DNA of 7,284 nucleotides from an uncultured Oscillospiraceae bacterium (GTDB taxonomy: Bacteria; Bacillota; Clostridia; Oscillospirales; Acutalibacteraceae). The notes beneath the pieces are model-generated. The model saw only the letters and a list, made by a program, of their open reading frames with translations. It searched no databases and was not told the origin of the DNA. The stretch is from the NCBI GenBank assembly GCA_900544515.1, contig UQVI01000096.1:1-7284 (forward strand). Direction: 5' to 3'. Both the position numbers and the translations under genes were made by a program. Shown here in pieces: positions 1 to 5,675 of the stretch; position 1 is the stretch's first letter; each line of letters opens with the position of its first letter.

Positions 1-1
1 C

Positions 2-475
2 GGCTCAAAGGCTGAGTGGGAAAAGATTCCTACAAAGTGGGAAGATTTCAACATTATCAAGTTTGACAAAGACAACAGTGCCGCTGAGCAGTTCAAGCTT
101 GATCACGGTTATGATGAGTCTAAGCCTGAATCAGAGCTTGATATTGAAGATATGAAAATGGCTGCTAAATTCCGTGGCGGCGAATGCTTAAGCGAGACTA
201 TGACTAAGGGTGATATGGCTACAAAGCTTAAGTGGAAATGCGGTCTCTGCGGTGCTGAATTTGAAGCATCACCTGCTCTCATTCTTCTTGGCGGTCACTG
301 GTGTCCGGAATGTTACATTCCTCAGAAAGAATGGAACTATGATGAGGTTGCTAAGACTAACCCATTCTTCGCTCAGGTTTGGTACCCAAGCCACACTAAG
401 GAAGAGCACAACGTTTACAAATTCGATGATCTTTTCCATATTAATGGTGTTAAATGGGACGACATTAAGAGATAA
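2..475 (+). CDS. C-terminal part of an unidentified protein with a CxxC/CxxC zinc-binding module (5' end outside window)
   Basis: The frame is open from the left edge to a TAA at 473-475, giving 157 residues of a longer protein; the ATG at 152 is internal to this open frame and need not be the start. Counting from the first visible residue, cysteines lie at 80, 83, 101 and 104 (KWKCGLC ... HWCPEC), a CxxC-17-CxxC arrangement typical of a zinc ribbon or treble clef. The preceding GGECLS and the KWKC context resemble, from memory, zinc-finger modules of the form GGxCLS...LKWxC...WCPxC found in many uncharacterised proteins. The flanks are rich in Trp, Asp, Glu and Lys, with no signal peptide or membrane segment visible. 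Codons such as AAG, GCT, CTT and TTC dominate, unlike the AT-richer downstream genes, which may point to good expression. I do not recognise the full protein and assign no function; that it is coding is well supported, the zinc binding is inferred. Confidence 0.75.
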   Translation, partial: GSKAEWEKIPTKWEDFNIIKFDKDNSAAEQFKLDHGYDESKPESELDIEDMKMAAKFRGGECLSETMTKGDMATKLKWKCGLCGAEFEASPALILLGGHWCPECYIPQKEWNYDEVAKTNPFFAQVWYPSHTKEEHNVYKFDDLFHINGVKWDDIKR

Positions 476-490
476 TATTTTAATTCTATT

Positions 491-520
491 AATCCCACAG
501 CTTAAGCTGTGGGATTTTTT
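491..520 (+). terminator. Rho-independent terminator of the zinc-module gene
   Basis: A perfect 11-bp stem (AATCCCACAGC at 491-501, GCTGTGGGATT at 506-516) closes a TTAA loop and runs into an unbroken T tract ending at 520. It begins 16 nt after the TAA of the upstream gene and separates it from the MarR promoter. Confidence 0.93.
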
Positions 521-551
521 GCGTTCTTTAATACTTTACAGATAATAGCTA

Positions 552-580
552 TTGACATTATTACAGACTTGATGTATTAT
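552..580 (+). promoter_or_regulatory. Sigma-A type promoter of the marR-like/membrane-protein unit
   Basis: A perfect -35 box TTGACA (552-557) and a near-consensus -10 box TATTAT (575-580) are separated by 17 bp. Transcription is predicted to start near 587, inside the operator palindromes, about 45 nt before the repressor ATG. The upstream terminator ends at 520, so this is the first promoter of a new unit. Confidence 0.85.
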
Positions 581-615
581 TTGTTAGAATTCTAACCATT
601 AGCATTCTAACAAAT
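579..615. promoter_or_regulatory. Double palindromic operator, probably for the adjacent MarR-family regulator
   Basis: Two related palindromes stand side by side: GTTAGAATTCTAAC (583-596, perfect 14-bp dyad) and ATTAGCATTCTAAC (598-611, 12 of 14 identical), 15 bp apart. The outer half-sites also form perfect 12-bp inverted arms, ATTTGTTAGAAT (579-590) and ATTCTAACAAAT (604-615). The first arm touches the -10 box and the dyads cover the predicted transcription start, so a bound dimer would block RNA polymerase. MarR proteins usually bind such dyads in their own promoters; assigning this site to the neighbouring marR-like gene is inference. No T tract follows, so it is not a terminator. Confidence 0.75.
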
Positions 616-620
616 ATTTC

Positions 621-624
621 GGAG
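621..624 (+). promoter_or_regulatory. Ribosome binding site of the broken marR-like gene
   Basis: GGAG lies 8 nt before the ATG at 633, which fixes the start of the first fragment. Its survival shows that the initiation region of the gene is undamaged. Confidence 0.75.
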
Positions 625-632
625 ATAAAATT

Positions 633-961
633 ATGCACAATTCGCTTCACTATTTACTGATGGTAAATCAGGCAACAATTCAAAAAAGATTATTTAATAG
701 TTTAAAAGATACGGAGTTAAGCTTAGGTCAGCCTAAGATACTCGATTATTTAAAAGAAAATACGGCAACAGAAGATCGTTATATGTCTTCCTAACCGATA
801 AAGGAAAGGCTCTGCAAAAGCGTGTTGATTATGAATTTTACAATCTTGAAATGCAGGCACTGAACGGCTTTGACGAACAGGAAAAAGCAGATATAATCCA
901 TGCATTGAAAAAAATTTATGACAATTTAAACCATCCGGAGGAAACAGAAATTGAAAAATAG
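633..961 (+). pseudogene. MarR-family transcriptional regulator disrupted by an internal out-of-frame deletion
   Basis: From the ATG at 633 the frame reads MHNSLHYLLMVNQATIQKRL and continues to LDYLKEN near 759-761, the normal N-terminal dimerisation helix and start of a MarR winged helix. It then runs into nonsense and stops at 792-794. Another frame, entered near 761, reads YGNRRSLYVFLTDKGKALQK to a TAG at 959-961: the classic MarR wing (NRRSLYVFLTDKGK) followed by the C-terminal dimerisation helix. Between KEN and GNRRS a MarR protein normally has about 35-40 residues, comprising the helix-turn-helix, the recognition helix and the first wing strand; these are absent. The frame relation requires a deletion of 3n+1 bases. 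The two parts supply about 43 and 66 residues against a usual 140-150. The product could not bind DNA as a normal MarR. The end overlaps the next gene's start, indicating an original two-gene operon. The break is certain in this sequence; whether it is fixed in the population is not known. Confidence 0.88.
937..941 (+). promoter_or_regulatory. Ribosome binding site deciding a TTG start for the membrane protein
   Basis: GGAGG lies 9 nt upstream of TTG at 951. The first in-frame ATG, at 969, would be 27 nt from it, too far, so TTG is preferred. The site sits inside the 3' part of the broken regulator gene. Confidence 0.82.
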
Positions 962-1616
962 AAAGAAAATGAATATAATTAAACGATACATCGTTTTTTT
1001 AATCGGACTTTTTATAAGCTCCTTTGGTGTAAGTTTTATCACGAAGGCTAATTTAGGCACCTCCCCCATCTCGGCAATTCCATATGTACTAAGTCTGAAG
1101 TTTCCCCTATCACTCGGCGAATTTACAATCATTTTCAGTGTATTCCTTGTTATTCTTCAATTGATAATTTTAAGAACAAATTTCAAGATGTGGGATTTGA
1201 TACAGCTGCCTGTCTCAGTAGCGTTCGGGTATTTTATCGACTTCACAATGATTTTATTGAAAGGACTGAATCCAAAGTCCTATCCTATGAAATTTATTGA
1301 TTTGATTATAGGATGTATTATACTTGCTTTCGGTGTTTATTTGGAAGTAATTGCTGACGTTGCTATGCTTCCAGGTGAATCCTTTGTCCGTTCTATAGTA
1401 AAAACTTTTAACAAAAACTTTGGCAACACTAAGATTATTTTCGATGCATCCATGTGTATTGGGGCAGCCATTCTCTCTTTAATTTTCTTTAAAGAGTTAC
1501 AGGGTGTACGTGAAGGCACAATTATTGCTGCAATCATCGTCGGACTCATCACAAAGCAGTTTTCAAAAATTTTCAAATTTCTCCCTCCCCTTTTATTCGG
1601 TAAAGAAAAAGAATAA
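951..1616 (+). CDS. YczE/YyaS/YitT-type integral membrane protein (DUF6198-like)
   Basis: This 221-residue hydrophobic protein has about five or six membrane segments, roughly at residues 13-32, 55-75, 85-104, 115-135, 163-181 and 188-203, and a basic N-terminus (MKNRKK). The N-terminal motif KANLGTSPISAIPY (32-45), the DLIQLPVSVAFGYFID stretch (82-97) and the LPGE loop (140-143) match, from memory, the YczE/YyaS/YitT group, which is often found beside a MarR-type regulator in clostridia. The substrate or function of the group is not established; a transport role is a guess. The start is TTG, chosen from the GGAGG at 937-941, and it overlaps the end of the broken marR-like gene by 11 nt, as expected for a translationally coupled pair. 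With the repressor broken and the promoter intact, this gene is probably constitutively transcribed. The coding sequence is visibly AT-richer than the gene at the left edge. Confidence 0.85.
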   Translation: MKNRKKMNIIKRYIVFLIGLFISSFGVSFITKANLGTSPISAIPYVLSLKFPLSLGEFTIIFSVFLVILQLIILRTNFKMWDLIQLPVSVAFGYFIDFTMILLKGLNPKSYPMKFIDLIIGCIILAFGVYLEVIADVAMLPGESFVRSIVKTFNKNFGNTKIIFDASMCIGAAILSLIFFKELQGVREGTIIAAIIVGLITKQFSKIFKFLPPLLFGKEKE

Positions 1617-1623
1617 TTACTAT

Positions 1624-1652
1624 AAAAAGCATTCTGAAACAGAATGCTTTTT
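1624..1652 (+). terminator. Hairpin terminator of the marR-like/membrane-protein unit
   Basis: AAAAAGCATTCTG (1624-1636) pairs perfectly with CAGAATGCTTTTT (1640-1652) around an AAA loop, 7 nt after the TAA of the membrane protein gene. The A run before and T run after let it act in both directions, so it may back up the terminator of the convergent ara operon. Confidence 0.9.
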
Positions 1653-1674
1653 AATTATGCCTTGAAGGCTTAAT

Positions 1675-1704
1675 AAAAAGGACTATCAGCCGATAGTCCT
1701 TTTT
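1675..1704 (-). terminator. Hairpin terminator of the araBAD-vanW operon
   Basis: AAAAAGGACTATC (1675-1687) pairs perfectly with GATAGTCCTTTTT (1692-1704) around a 4-nt loop (AGCC on the plus strand). On the minus strand it lies 11 nt after the stop codon of the VanW gene and ends in a T run. It is symmetrical and could also stop plus-strand readthrough. Confidence 0.9.
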
Positions 1705-1715
1705 CGATGTTTTTA

Positions 1716-3449
1716 TTAATAATTTGATCTGCAGGTGTAATTAACCTTGCCGTTTACACTTCTTCTGAGAGTGAAATTCTTTCCGCTCTGTGTAACCTTC
1801 AACGAAACCTTTGATGGCTTAGCCTTTACACAAGTATAGAAGCTGCAGGTTATTTTACCGTTTTTAACAGTCATAACCACTCTGATTGGATATTTCGTTG
1901 TATTCTTCCATCTGAAATCCTGCACAGTACCGTAAATTGCAGCATCTCTGCCCAGCGGAACATATGATACCCTCTGAGAATGCTGGTGTCGTTCAACAAT
2001 GCCTACATTCGCATTCAAAGCACAGTTGAACATCGTTGAAGCAACCTGACAGATACCTCCTCCGATACCATTTTCAGTGGAATTGCTTCCCGAAAATACA
2101 GGAGCTGATTTATAACCTCTGCCTGAGGTTCTTGGACCTACAACATCATTAAATGAAAATGTCTGACCAGGCTGAACAATTGTACCTGAAATTGCCTTTG
2201 AGGCGATTTGGAGATTTCTTGTTCTGTTAGCATTATTAACATAATTTGAGGAATATGTTGCATAGAGATTAGAATAATACGTGCTTAAATACTGACTGCA
2301 GATACCCTTATAAGCAACATTCTTATAATTGATATATGCTCTTACCTTAACGTAATAGGTTGATTTCTTGTTGATATTTTTAATTTTATAGGATGTCTTG
2401 TTTCCACCCTTTATTGTAATACATTTAACATTTTTCTTAAACTTGCTGTCAGTACTGTAAAAAATCTGATAACCTGAGGACTTTGTTTTCTTCCATTCAA
2501 CGTTAATTGCATTACCACTCTTTACAACGGAAGTTAATGTTACACGAGCAGGTTTTGTTGCAATAGCAACATCTGCACTGTATGCACCGTAATAATTCGT
2601 CTTTTTGTCACTTAACTGTGTATATGCTCTCACTTTAAAATGATAAGCATTAGCAGCATTAAGACCTGTTATTGTGCAACTTGTTGCGTTAGAAGAAACT
2701 CGTTTCACCTGAACATATGCTTTTTTATTTGCATCATATTTAACGATCTGATATCCTGAAACATAATTCAGCTTATTCCATTTCAGAGTAACGGAGTCAG
2801 CGGTTGAAGCAGTTGCTTTCAAACCTGTTGTCTGCTTTGGAAGAATTTTGAAGTACTTATTTACTGTGCCGGAGAAATTGCCCTTACCTTTGATAATTAT
2901 CGTACCCTGTCCCATATTTCTGTTATTTTTATATGAAACAGTATAATCCTTATTCTTTACAAGCTTTACTTTATTGCTGCCGTTTGTCCAGTATATGGTA
3001 GGGGTCGGTGTCTTTGCATCGCCGGAATAAACAGCATTAAGATAGTTAAAGCTCATTGAGATTGACTTAGCAGAAAGACTGATTGCGTTAATCTTAAATG
3101 TCTTGCTGAGTGAACCTGTGTAATTGCCGATACCGTCAACTTTTACAGTGGCTGTTCCGGCATTGGTATTATTCGAATAAGTTACCTTATAATCTGTATT
3201 CTTTACCAAAGATACCTTGTTGCCATCTGCATCTGTATATGTAACAGATGTATTCGGTGTTTTCGCTTTTCCATCATAGTTATAAGATGTTGCACTGAGC
3301 CCAAGCACTGTATTTGCACTGCTGATACTTATAGGCTGTGCAGGTTCTTCGGGAACATTTGTTGTTTCATCAGCATAAGCACTGAATGTGAAAATGCAGC
3401 AAATAAGCATAACTGCAAAAGCAGAAATAACTGATAATCTTTTTTTCAT
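1716..3449 (-). CDS. Secreted modular VanW-domain protein (two Ig-like repeats, two FN3-like domains, VanW)
   Basis: This 577-residue protein starts with a clear signal peptide (MKKRL, hydrophobic 7-22, likely cleavage after AYA-26). Two related Ig-like repeats follow at about 44-120 and 123-202, each with YDG/YSG, KTP, DYxVxYxNNxNxG and a GNYTG- or GNFSG-type end. Two fibronectin type III-like domains lie at about 205-300 and 301-390 (YQIVKYDA, FKVRAYT; YQIFYSTD, VKVRAY). The VanW domain spans about 395-540, with the family block GGGICQVAST at 463-472 (C467), the ERHQHS segment with H488 and H490, and GRDAAIYGT at 500-508. VanW proteins are envelope proteins of uncertain biochemical role; the name comes from a vancomycin-resistance cluster, but no van genes are here and resistance should not be inferred. 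There is no lipobox, sortase motif or C-terminal anchor, so it is probably released or held non-covalently. The mature part has eight cysteines, many for a Gram-positive exoprotein. It is the last operon gene, with its ATG overlapping the araD stop (ATGA). Confidence 0.9.
   Translation of the reverse strand: MKKRLSVISAFAVMLICCIFTFSAYADETTNVPEEPAQPISISSANTVLGLSATSYNYDGKAKTPNTSVTYTDADGNKVSLVKNTDYKVTYSNNTNAGTATVKVDGIGNYTGSLSKTFKINAISLSAKSISMSFNYLNAVYSGDAKTPTPTIYWTNGSNKVKLVKNKDYTVSYKNNRNMGQGTIIIKGKGNFSGTVNKYFKILPKQTTGLKATASTADSVTLKWNKLNYVSGYQIVKYDANKKAYVQVKRVSSNATSCTITGLNAANAYHFKVRAYTQLSDKKTNYYGAYSADVAIATKPARVTLTSVVKSGNAINVEWKKTKSSGYQIFYSTDSKFKKNVKCITIKGGNKTSYKIKNINKKSTYYVKVRAYINYKNVAYKGICSQYLSTYYSNLYATYSSNYVNNANRTRNLQIASKAISGTIVQPGQTFSFNDVVGPRTSGRGYKSAPVFSGSNSTENGIGGGICQVASTMFNCALNANVGIVERHQHSQRVSYVPLGRDAAIYGTVQDFRWKNTTKYPIRVVMTVKNGKITCSFYTCVKAKPSKVSLKVTQSGKNFTLRRSVNGKVNYTCRSNY
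2844..3320 (-). repeat. Two tandem Ig-like (YDG/MBG-type) protein repeats in the VanW protein
   Basis: The halves 3090-3320 and 2844-3083 encode diverged copies of one module of about 77-80 residues. Aligned landmarks are SYNYDGKAKTPNT/AVYSGDAKTPTPT, LVKNTDYKVTYSNN/LVKNKDYTVSYKNN, GNYTGSLSKTFKI/GNFSGTVNKYFKI. The identity is at protein level, so this is an old duplication and not a recombination-prone DNA repeat. The family name is from memory. Confidence 0.75.
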
Positions 3450-4171
3450 TTTTTCTCTCTCCTTAAATATTGTCCGTAATAGGCATTTTTTCCGTGTTTT
3501 CGCTGATAATGTTTATCAAGCAAATACTGTTCAATGCCTATATTGGAATTTCTATCAAACTGAGCTACCATCTGAGTACGCGTTGCCATTTTTGCAACCT
3601 CTTCAAGAATCAATGCGTTTTCTACCGCTTTGAAGGGATCTGTACCCCAAGTAAAAGGTCCGTGCCTGTGTATCAGAACAGCCGGACACTCTTCAGATTT
3701 AATTCCTCTTTTTTCAAATTCTTCAATAATTACTTTGCCTGTATTGAGTTCGTATGCACCATTCACCTCGTCTTCAGTGAGACCTCTTGCACACGGAACA
3801 GCTCCGTTTGCAAAGTCGGCATGTGTTGTGCCATAGGCAGGTATATCGCAGCCTGCCTGTGCCCAAGAGCATGCCCAAGATGAATGTGTATGAACGATTC
3901 CGCCTATATTTTTAAAGTTTCTATACAGTTCAAGGTGTGTAGGCGTATCAGATGAGGGATTCAGGTCGCCCTCAACCTTATTCCCCTGCAAGTCCATAAC
4001 AACCATATCAGATACCTTCATTGTATCATATGGCACACCTGACGGCTTTATTACAACCAAATTCTTTTCTCTGTCTATAGCAGATACATTGCCCCATGTA
4101 AGAACAACTAATCCATATTTAACAAGCTGTAAATTCGCCTTAAATACCTTTTGCTTTAACTCCTCTAACAA
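3446..4171 (-). CDS. araD: L-ribulose-5-phosphate 4-epimerase
   Basis: This cytoplasmic, metal-dependent class II aldolase-fold enzyme converts L-ribulose-5-phosphate to D-xylulose-5-phosphate, the last dedicated step of L-arabinose breakdown. The 241 residues are close to E. coli AraD (231) and align end to end from memory: LTWGNVSAIDRE (24-35), IKPSGVPYD (41-49), PSSDTPTH (72-79), GGIVHTHSSWA (90-100), GTTHADF (114-120), HRHGPFTWG (168-176) and LLDKHYQRKHGKNAYYGQ (217-234). Expected metal ligands H94, H96 and H170 are present, as are the Asp residues of SSD (D75) and HAD (D119) and the Tyr pair near 231. The start is TTG at 4171: a TAG immediately upstream in frame rules out extension, and AAGGTGA lies 6 nt before it. 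It follows araA by 11 nt, and its TGA overlaps the VanW gene's ATG. The few residues after AYYGQ (YLRREKK) are an unremarkable extension. Confidence 0.97.
   Translation of the reverse strand: MLEELKQKVFKANLQLVKYGLVVLTWGNVSAIDREKNLVVIKPSGVPYDTMKVSDMVVMDLQGNKVEGDLNPSSDTPTHLELYRNFKNIGGIVHTHSSWACSWAQAGCDIPAYGTTHADFANGAVPCARGLTEDEVNGAYELNTGKVIIEEFEKRGIKSEECPAVLIHRHGPFTWGTDPFKAVENALILEEVAKMATRTQMVAQFDRNSNIGIEQYLLDKHYQRKHGKNAYYGQYLRREKK
3455..3464 (-). promoter_or_regulatory. Ribosome binding site of the VanW gene, inside the araD coding end
   Basis: On the minus strand AAGGAGAGAG precedes the ATG (3449-3447), with AGGAG 9 nt away. It lies within the last codons of araD, so the VanW gene has its own strong site in addition to coupling through ATGA. 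Confidence 0.85.
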
Positions 4172-4177
4172 CTAAAA

Positions 4178-4184
4178 TCACCTT
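4178..4184 (-). promoter_or_regulatory. Ribosome binding site supporting the TTG start of araD
   Basis: AAGGTGA on the minus strand lies 6 nt before TTG (4171-4169) and overlaps the TAA of araA (4185-4183), favouring reinitiation by ribosomes leaving araA. Confidence 0.75.
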
Positions 4185-5658
4185 ACATTCCAAGCTTATA
4201 AGCTACATCGTTATAGAATAATTCCTTTTTGAAGGAATTGATTTGGGTATCCTTATTGATATGAATAAACTCAATACCCATAATCTCTGCAAAATCTCTC
4301 ATATGCTCTGCCGTAAGTGAATAGGAAAGCACTGAATGATGAGCACCGCCGGCATATATCCACGCCTCAGCGGAAGTCTGAAGGCAAGGCATAGGCTGCC
4401 ATAAAACACCTGCTACAGGCAGCTTAGGCATATCGTTAGTCTGCTCCTTACATTCAACATCATTAACAATCATTCTGAGTCTGTCACCCATATCAACAAG
4501 AGTAACAACAATCGCATTACCTGTCTGTGCTTTAAACACAAGCCTTGCCGGGTCTTCCCTGTCACCTATTCCAAGCGGATGAACCTGGATTTTCGGCTTA
4601 TCGGCAGCAATGGTCGGACAAACCTCAAGCATATGTGAGCCTAAAAGCATTTCGTTTCCAGGCTCAAAATGATAGGTATAATCTTCCATAAATGCTGTAC
4701 CACCGTCGGTCATACCCTCAGCCATAAGCTTCATAATTCTTGTCATAGCAGCAACCTTCCAGTCACCCTCCGCACCAAAGCCATAGCCTTGTCGCATCAA
4801 ATCCTGCGATGCAAGACCGGGCAACTGTCTGAGCTGCTGTAAATCCTCAAAGTTGGTATGGAAAGCACTGAAGCCGTTTTCATCAAGGAATTTTTTAATT
4901 GCAACCTCTTCCCTTGCCTGATAGCGGACAGCCTCAATATTATCCGTATCCATATCGTAATACTTTTCATACTCAGCCATCTGTACATCAATTTCGGCGT
5001 CAATCACATTCTCAACACATCGGATAATGTCACCCACACCATAGTGGTCAACCTGCCAGCCAAGTTTAATCTGCGCTTCAATCTTATCGCCGTCAGTCAC
5101 AGCAACATTTCTCATATTGTCTGATATACGTAAGACTTTCAGCTTTCTTGATTCAGCTGCGCCTACGGCAGCTCGCATCCAGATTCCGATTTTATTCTGG
5201 AATGCTTCATCTTTCCAGTAGCCGGCAGCAACCTTAACCTTTTTTCTCATACGAGCATGAATATATCCATGCTCCCGGTCACCGTGAGCAGACTGATTCA
5301 GATTCATAAAGTCCATATCAATGCTGTCCCAAGGGATATCCCTATTATACTGCGTATTAACGTGGAGATATGGCTTTGAAAGCTCGCTGAGACCAGCTAT
5401 CCACATTTTTGAAGGTGAGAATGTATGCATCCAGGTAATAACACCTGCACAAGCAGAATCGTTATTTGCCTGCCTCATAATATCAAGAATTTCTGCAGAT
5501 GTTTTTACGCAAGGCTTAGCAACAACTTTGCAAGGCAGCTTATCAGACCATTCACTGCACATTTCCTGTGCATGTGAATTGATATCTGCAAAAATTTCTT
5601 CACCATATAAATGCTGTGTTCCCACAACAAACCAAAATCCATAGTCCTTAATTGCCAT
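4183..5658 (-). CDS. araA: L-arabinose isomerase
   Basis: This cytoplasmic Mn-dependent isomerase converts L-arabinose to L-ribulose, the first step of the pathway. The 491 residues compare with about 500 for the E. coli enzyme, and the whole length matches the family: FWFVVGTQHLYGEE at 8-21, TWMHTFSPSKMWIAGL at 75-90, HVNTQYNRDIPWDSIDMDFMN around 99-119, GFGAEGDWK at 293-301, FMEDYTYHFEPGNEMLLGSHMLEVCPT at 323-349 and WIYAGGAHHS at 433-442. The four metal and catalytic residues known from E. coli (E306, E333, H350, H450) correspond to E297, E325, H342 and H440 or H441, with the expected spacing, so the enzyme should be active. The ATG at 5658 has AAGGAG at 5675-5670, 11 nt upstream, overlapping the araB stop. 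It is the middle gene of araB-araA-araD, 15 nt after araB. No truncation or missing residue is apparent. Confidence 0.98.
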   Translation of the reverse strand: MAIKDYGFWFVVGTQHLYGEEIFADINSHAQEMCSEWSDKLPCKVVAKPCVKTSAEILDIMRQANNDSACAGVITWMHTFSPSKMWIAGLSELSKPYLHVNTQYNRDIPWDSIDMDFMNLNQSAHGDREHGYIHARMRKKVKVAAGYWKDEAFQNKIGIWMRAAVGAAESRKLKVLRISDNMRNVAVTDGDKIEAQIKLGWQVDHYGVGDIIRCVENVIDAEIDVQMAEYEKYYDMDTDNIEAVRYQAREEVAIKKFLDENGFSAFHTNFEDLQQLRQLPGLASQDLMRQGYGFGAEGDWKVAAMTRIMKLMAEGMTDGGTAFMEDYTYHFEPGNEMLLGSHMLEVCPTIAADKPKIQVHPLGIGDREDPARLVFKAQTGNAIVVTLVDMGDRLRMIVNDVECKEQTNDMPKLPVAGVLWQPMPCLQTSAEAWIYAGGAHHSVLSYSLTAEHMRDFAEIMGIEFIHINKDTQINSFKKELFYNDVAYKLGM

Positions 5659-5669
5659 AATGAATTTAT

Positions 5670-5675
5670 CTCCTT
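5670..5675 (-). promoter_or_regulatory. Ribosome binding site of araA
   Basis: AAGGAG on the minus strand lies 11 nt before the araA ATG and overlaps the TAA of araB (5676-5674), so the two genes are probably translated in a coupled way. Confidence 0.8.

Noticed and set aside
210..545. Open frame on the plus strand overlapping the zinc-module gene and its terminator
   Set aside because: It is out of frame with the clear coding frame, runs through the terminator hairpin, and its translation is low in recognisable protein features. It is a shadow.
579..615. Reading the inverted repeat as a terminator or riboswitch stem
   Set aside because: No T tract follows, the sequence lies directly between the -10 box and the ribosome binding site, and the two related 14-bp dyads fit a protein operator better. 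The leader of about 45 nt is too short for a known riboswitch.
633..961. Treating the marR break as a one-base sequencing error
   Set aside because: A single-base correction would join the frames but would still leave out about 35-40 residues including the whole helix-turn-helix, so a real internal deletion (or an assembly collapse) is needed.
601..1636. Shared octamer AGCATTCT in the operator and in the 1624-1652 terminator stem
   Set aside because: The terminator copy is explained by hairpin pairing (GCATTCTG/CAGAATGC) and lacks the TAAC half-site end. A chance 8-base match is likely.
1830..2267. VanW domain as evidence of glycopeptide resistance
   Set aside because: VanW domains are widespread in Firmicutes outside resistance clusters. 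No vanH, ligase, vanX or VanRS genes are present, and the gene sits in an arabinose operon.
3384..3449. Possible lipoprotein signal (CC at residues 17-18) in the VanW protein
   Set aside because: The residues before the cysteines (LIC) do not fit a lipobox, which needs a small residue at -1, and an ordinary AYA cleavage site follows at 24-26.
3388..3883. Plus-strand open frames opposite araD and the start of the VanW gene
   Set aside because: They are antisense to convincing genes, have no ribosome binding sites and yield no recognisable protein. The same holds for plus-strand frames opposite araA and araB and for minus-strand frames opposite the membrane protein gene.
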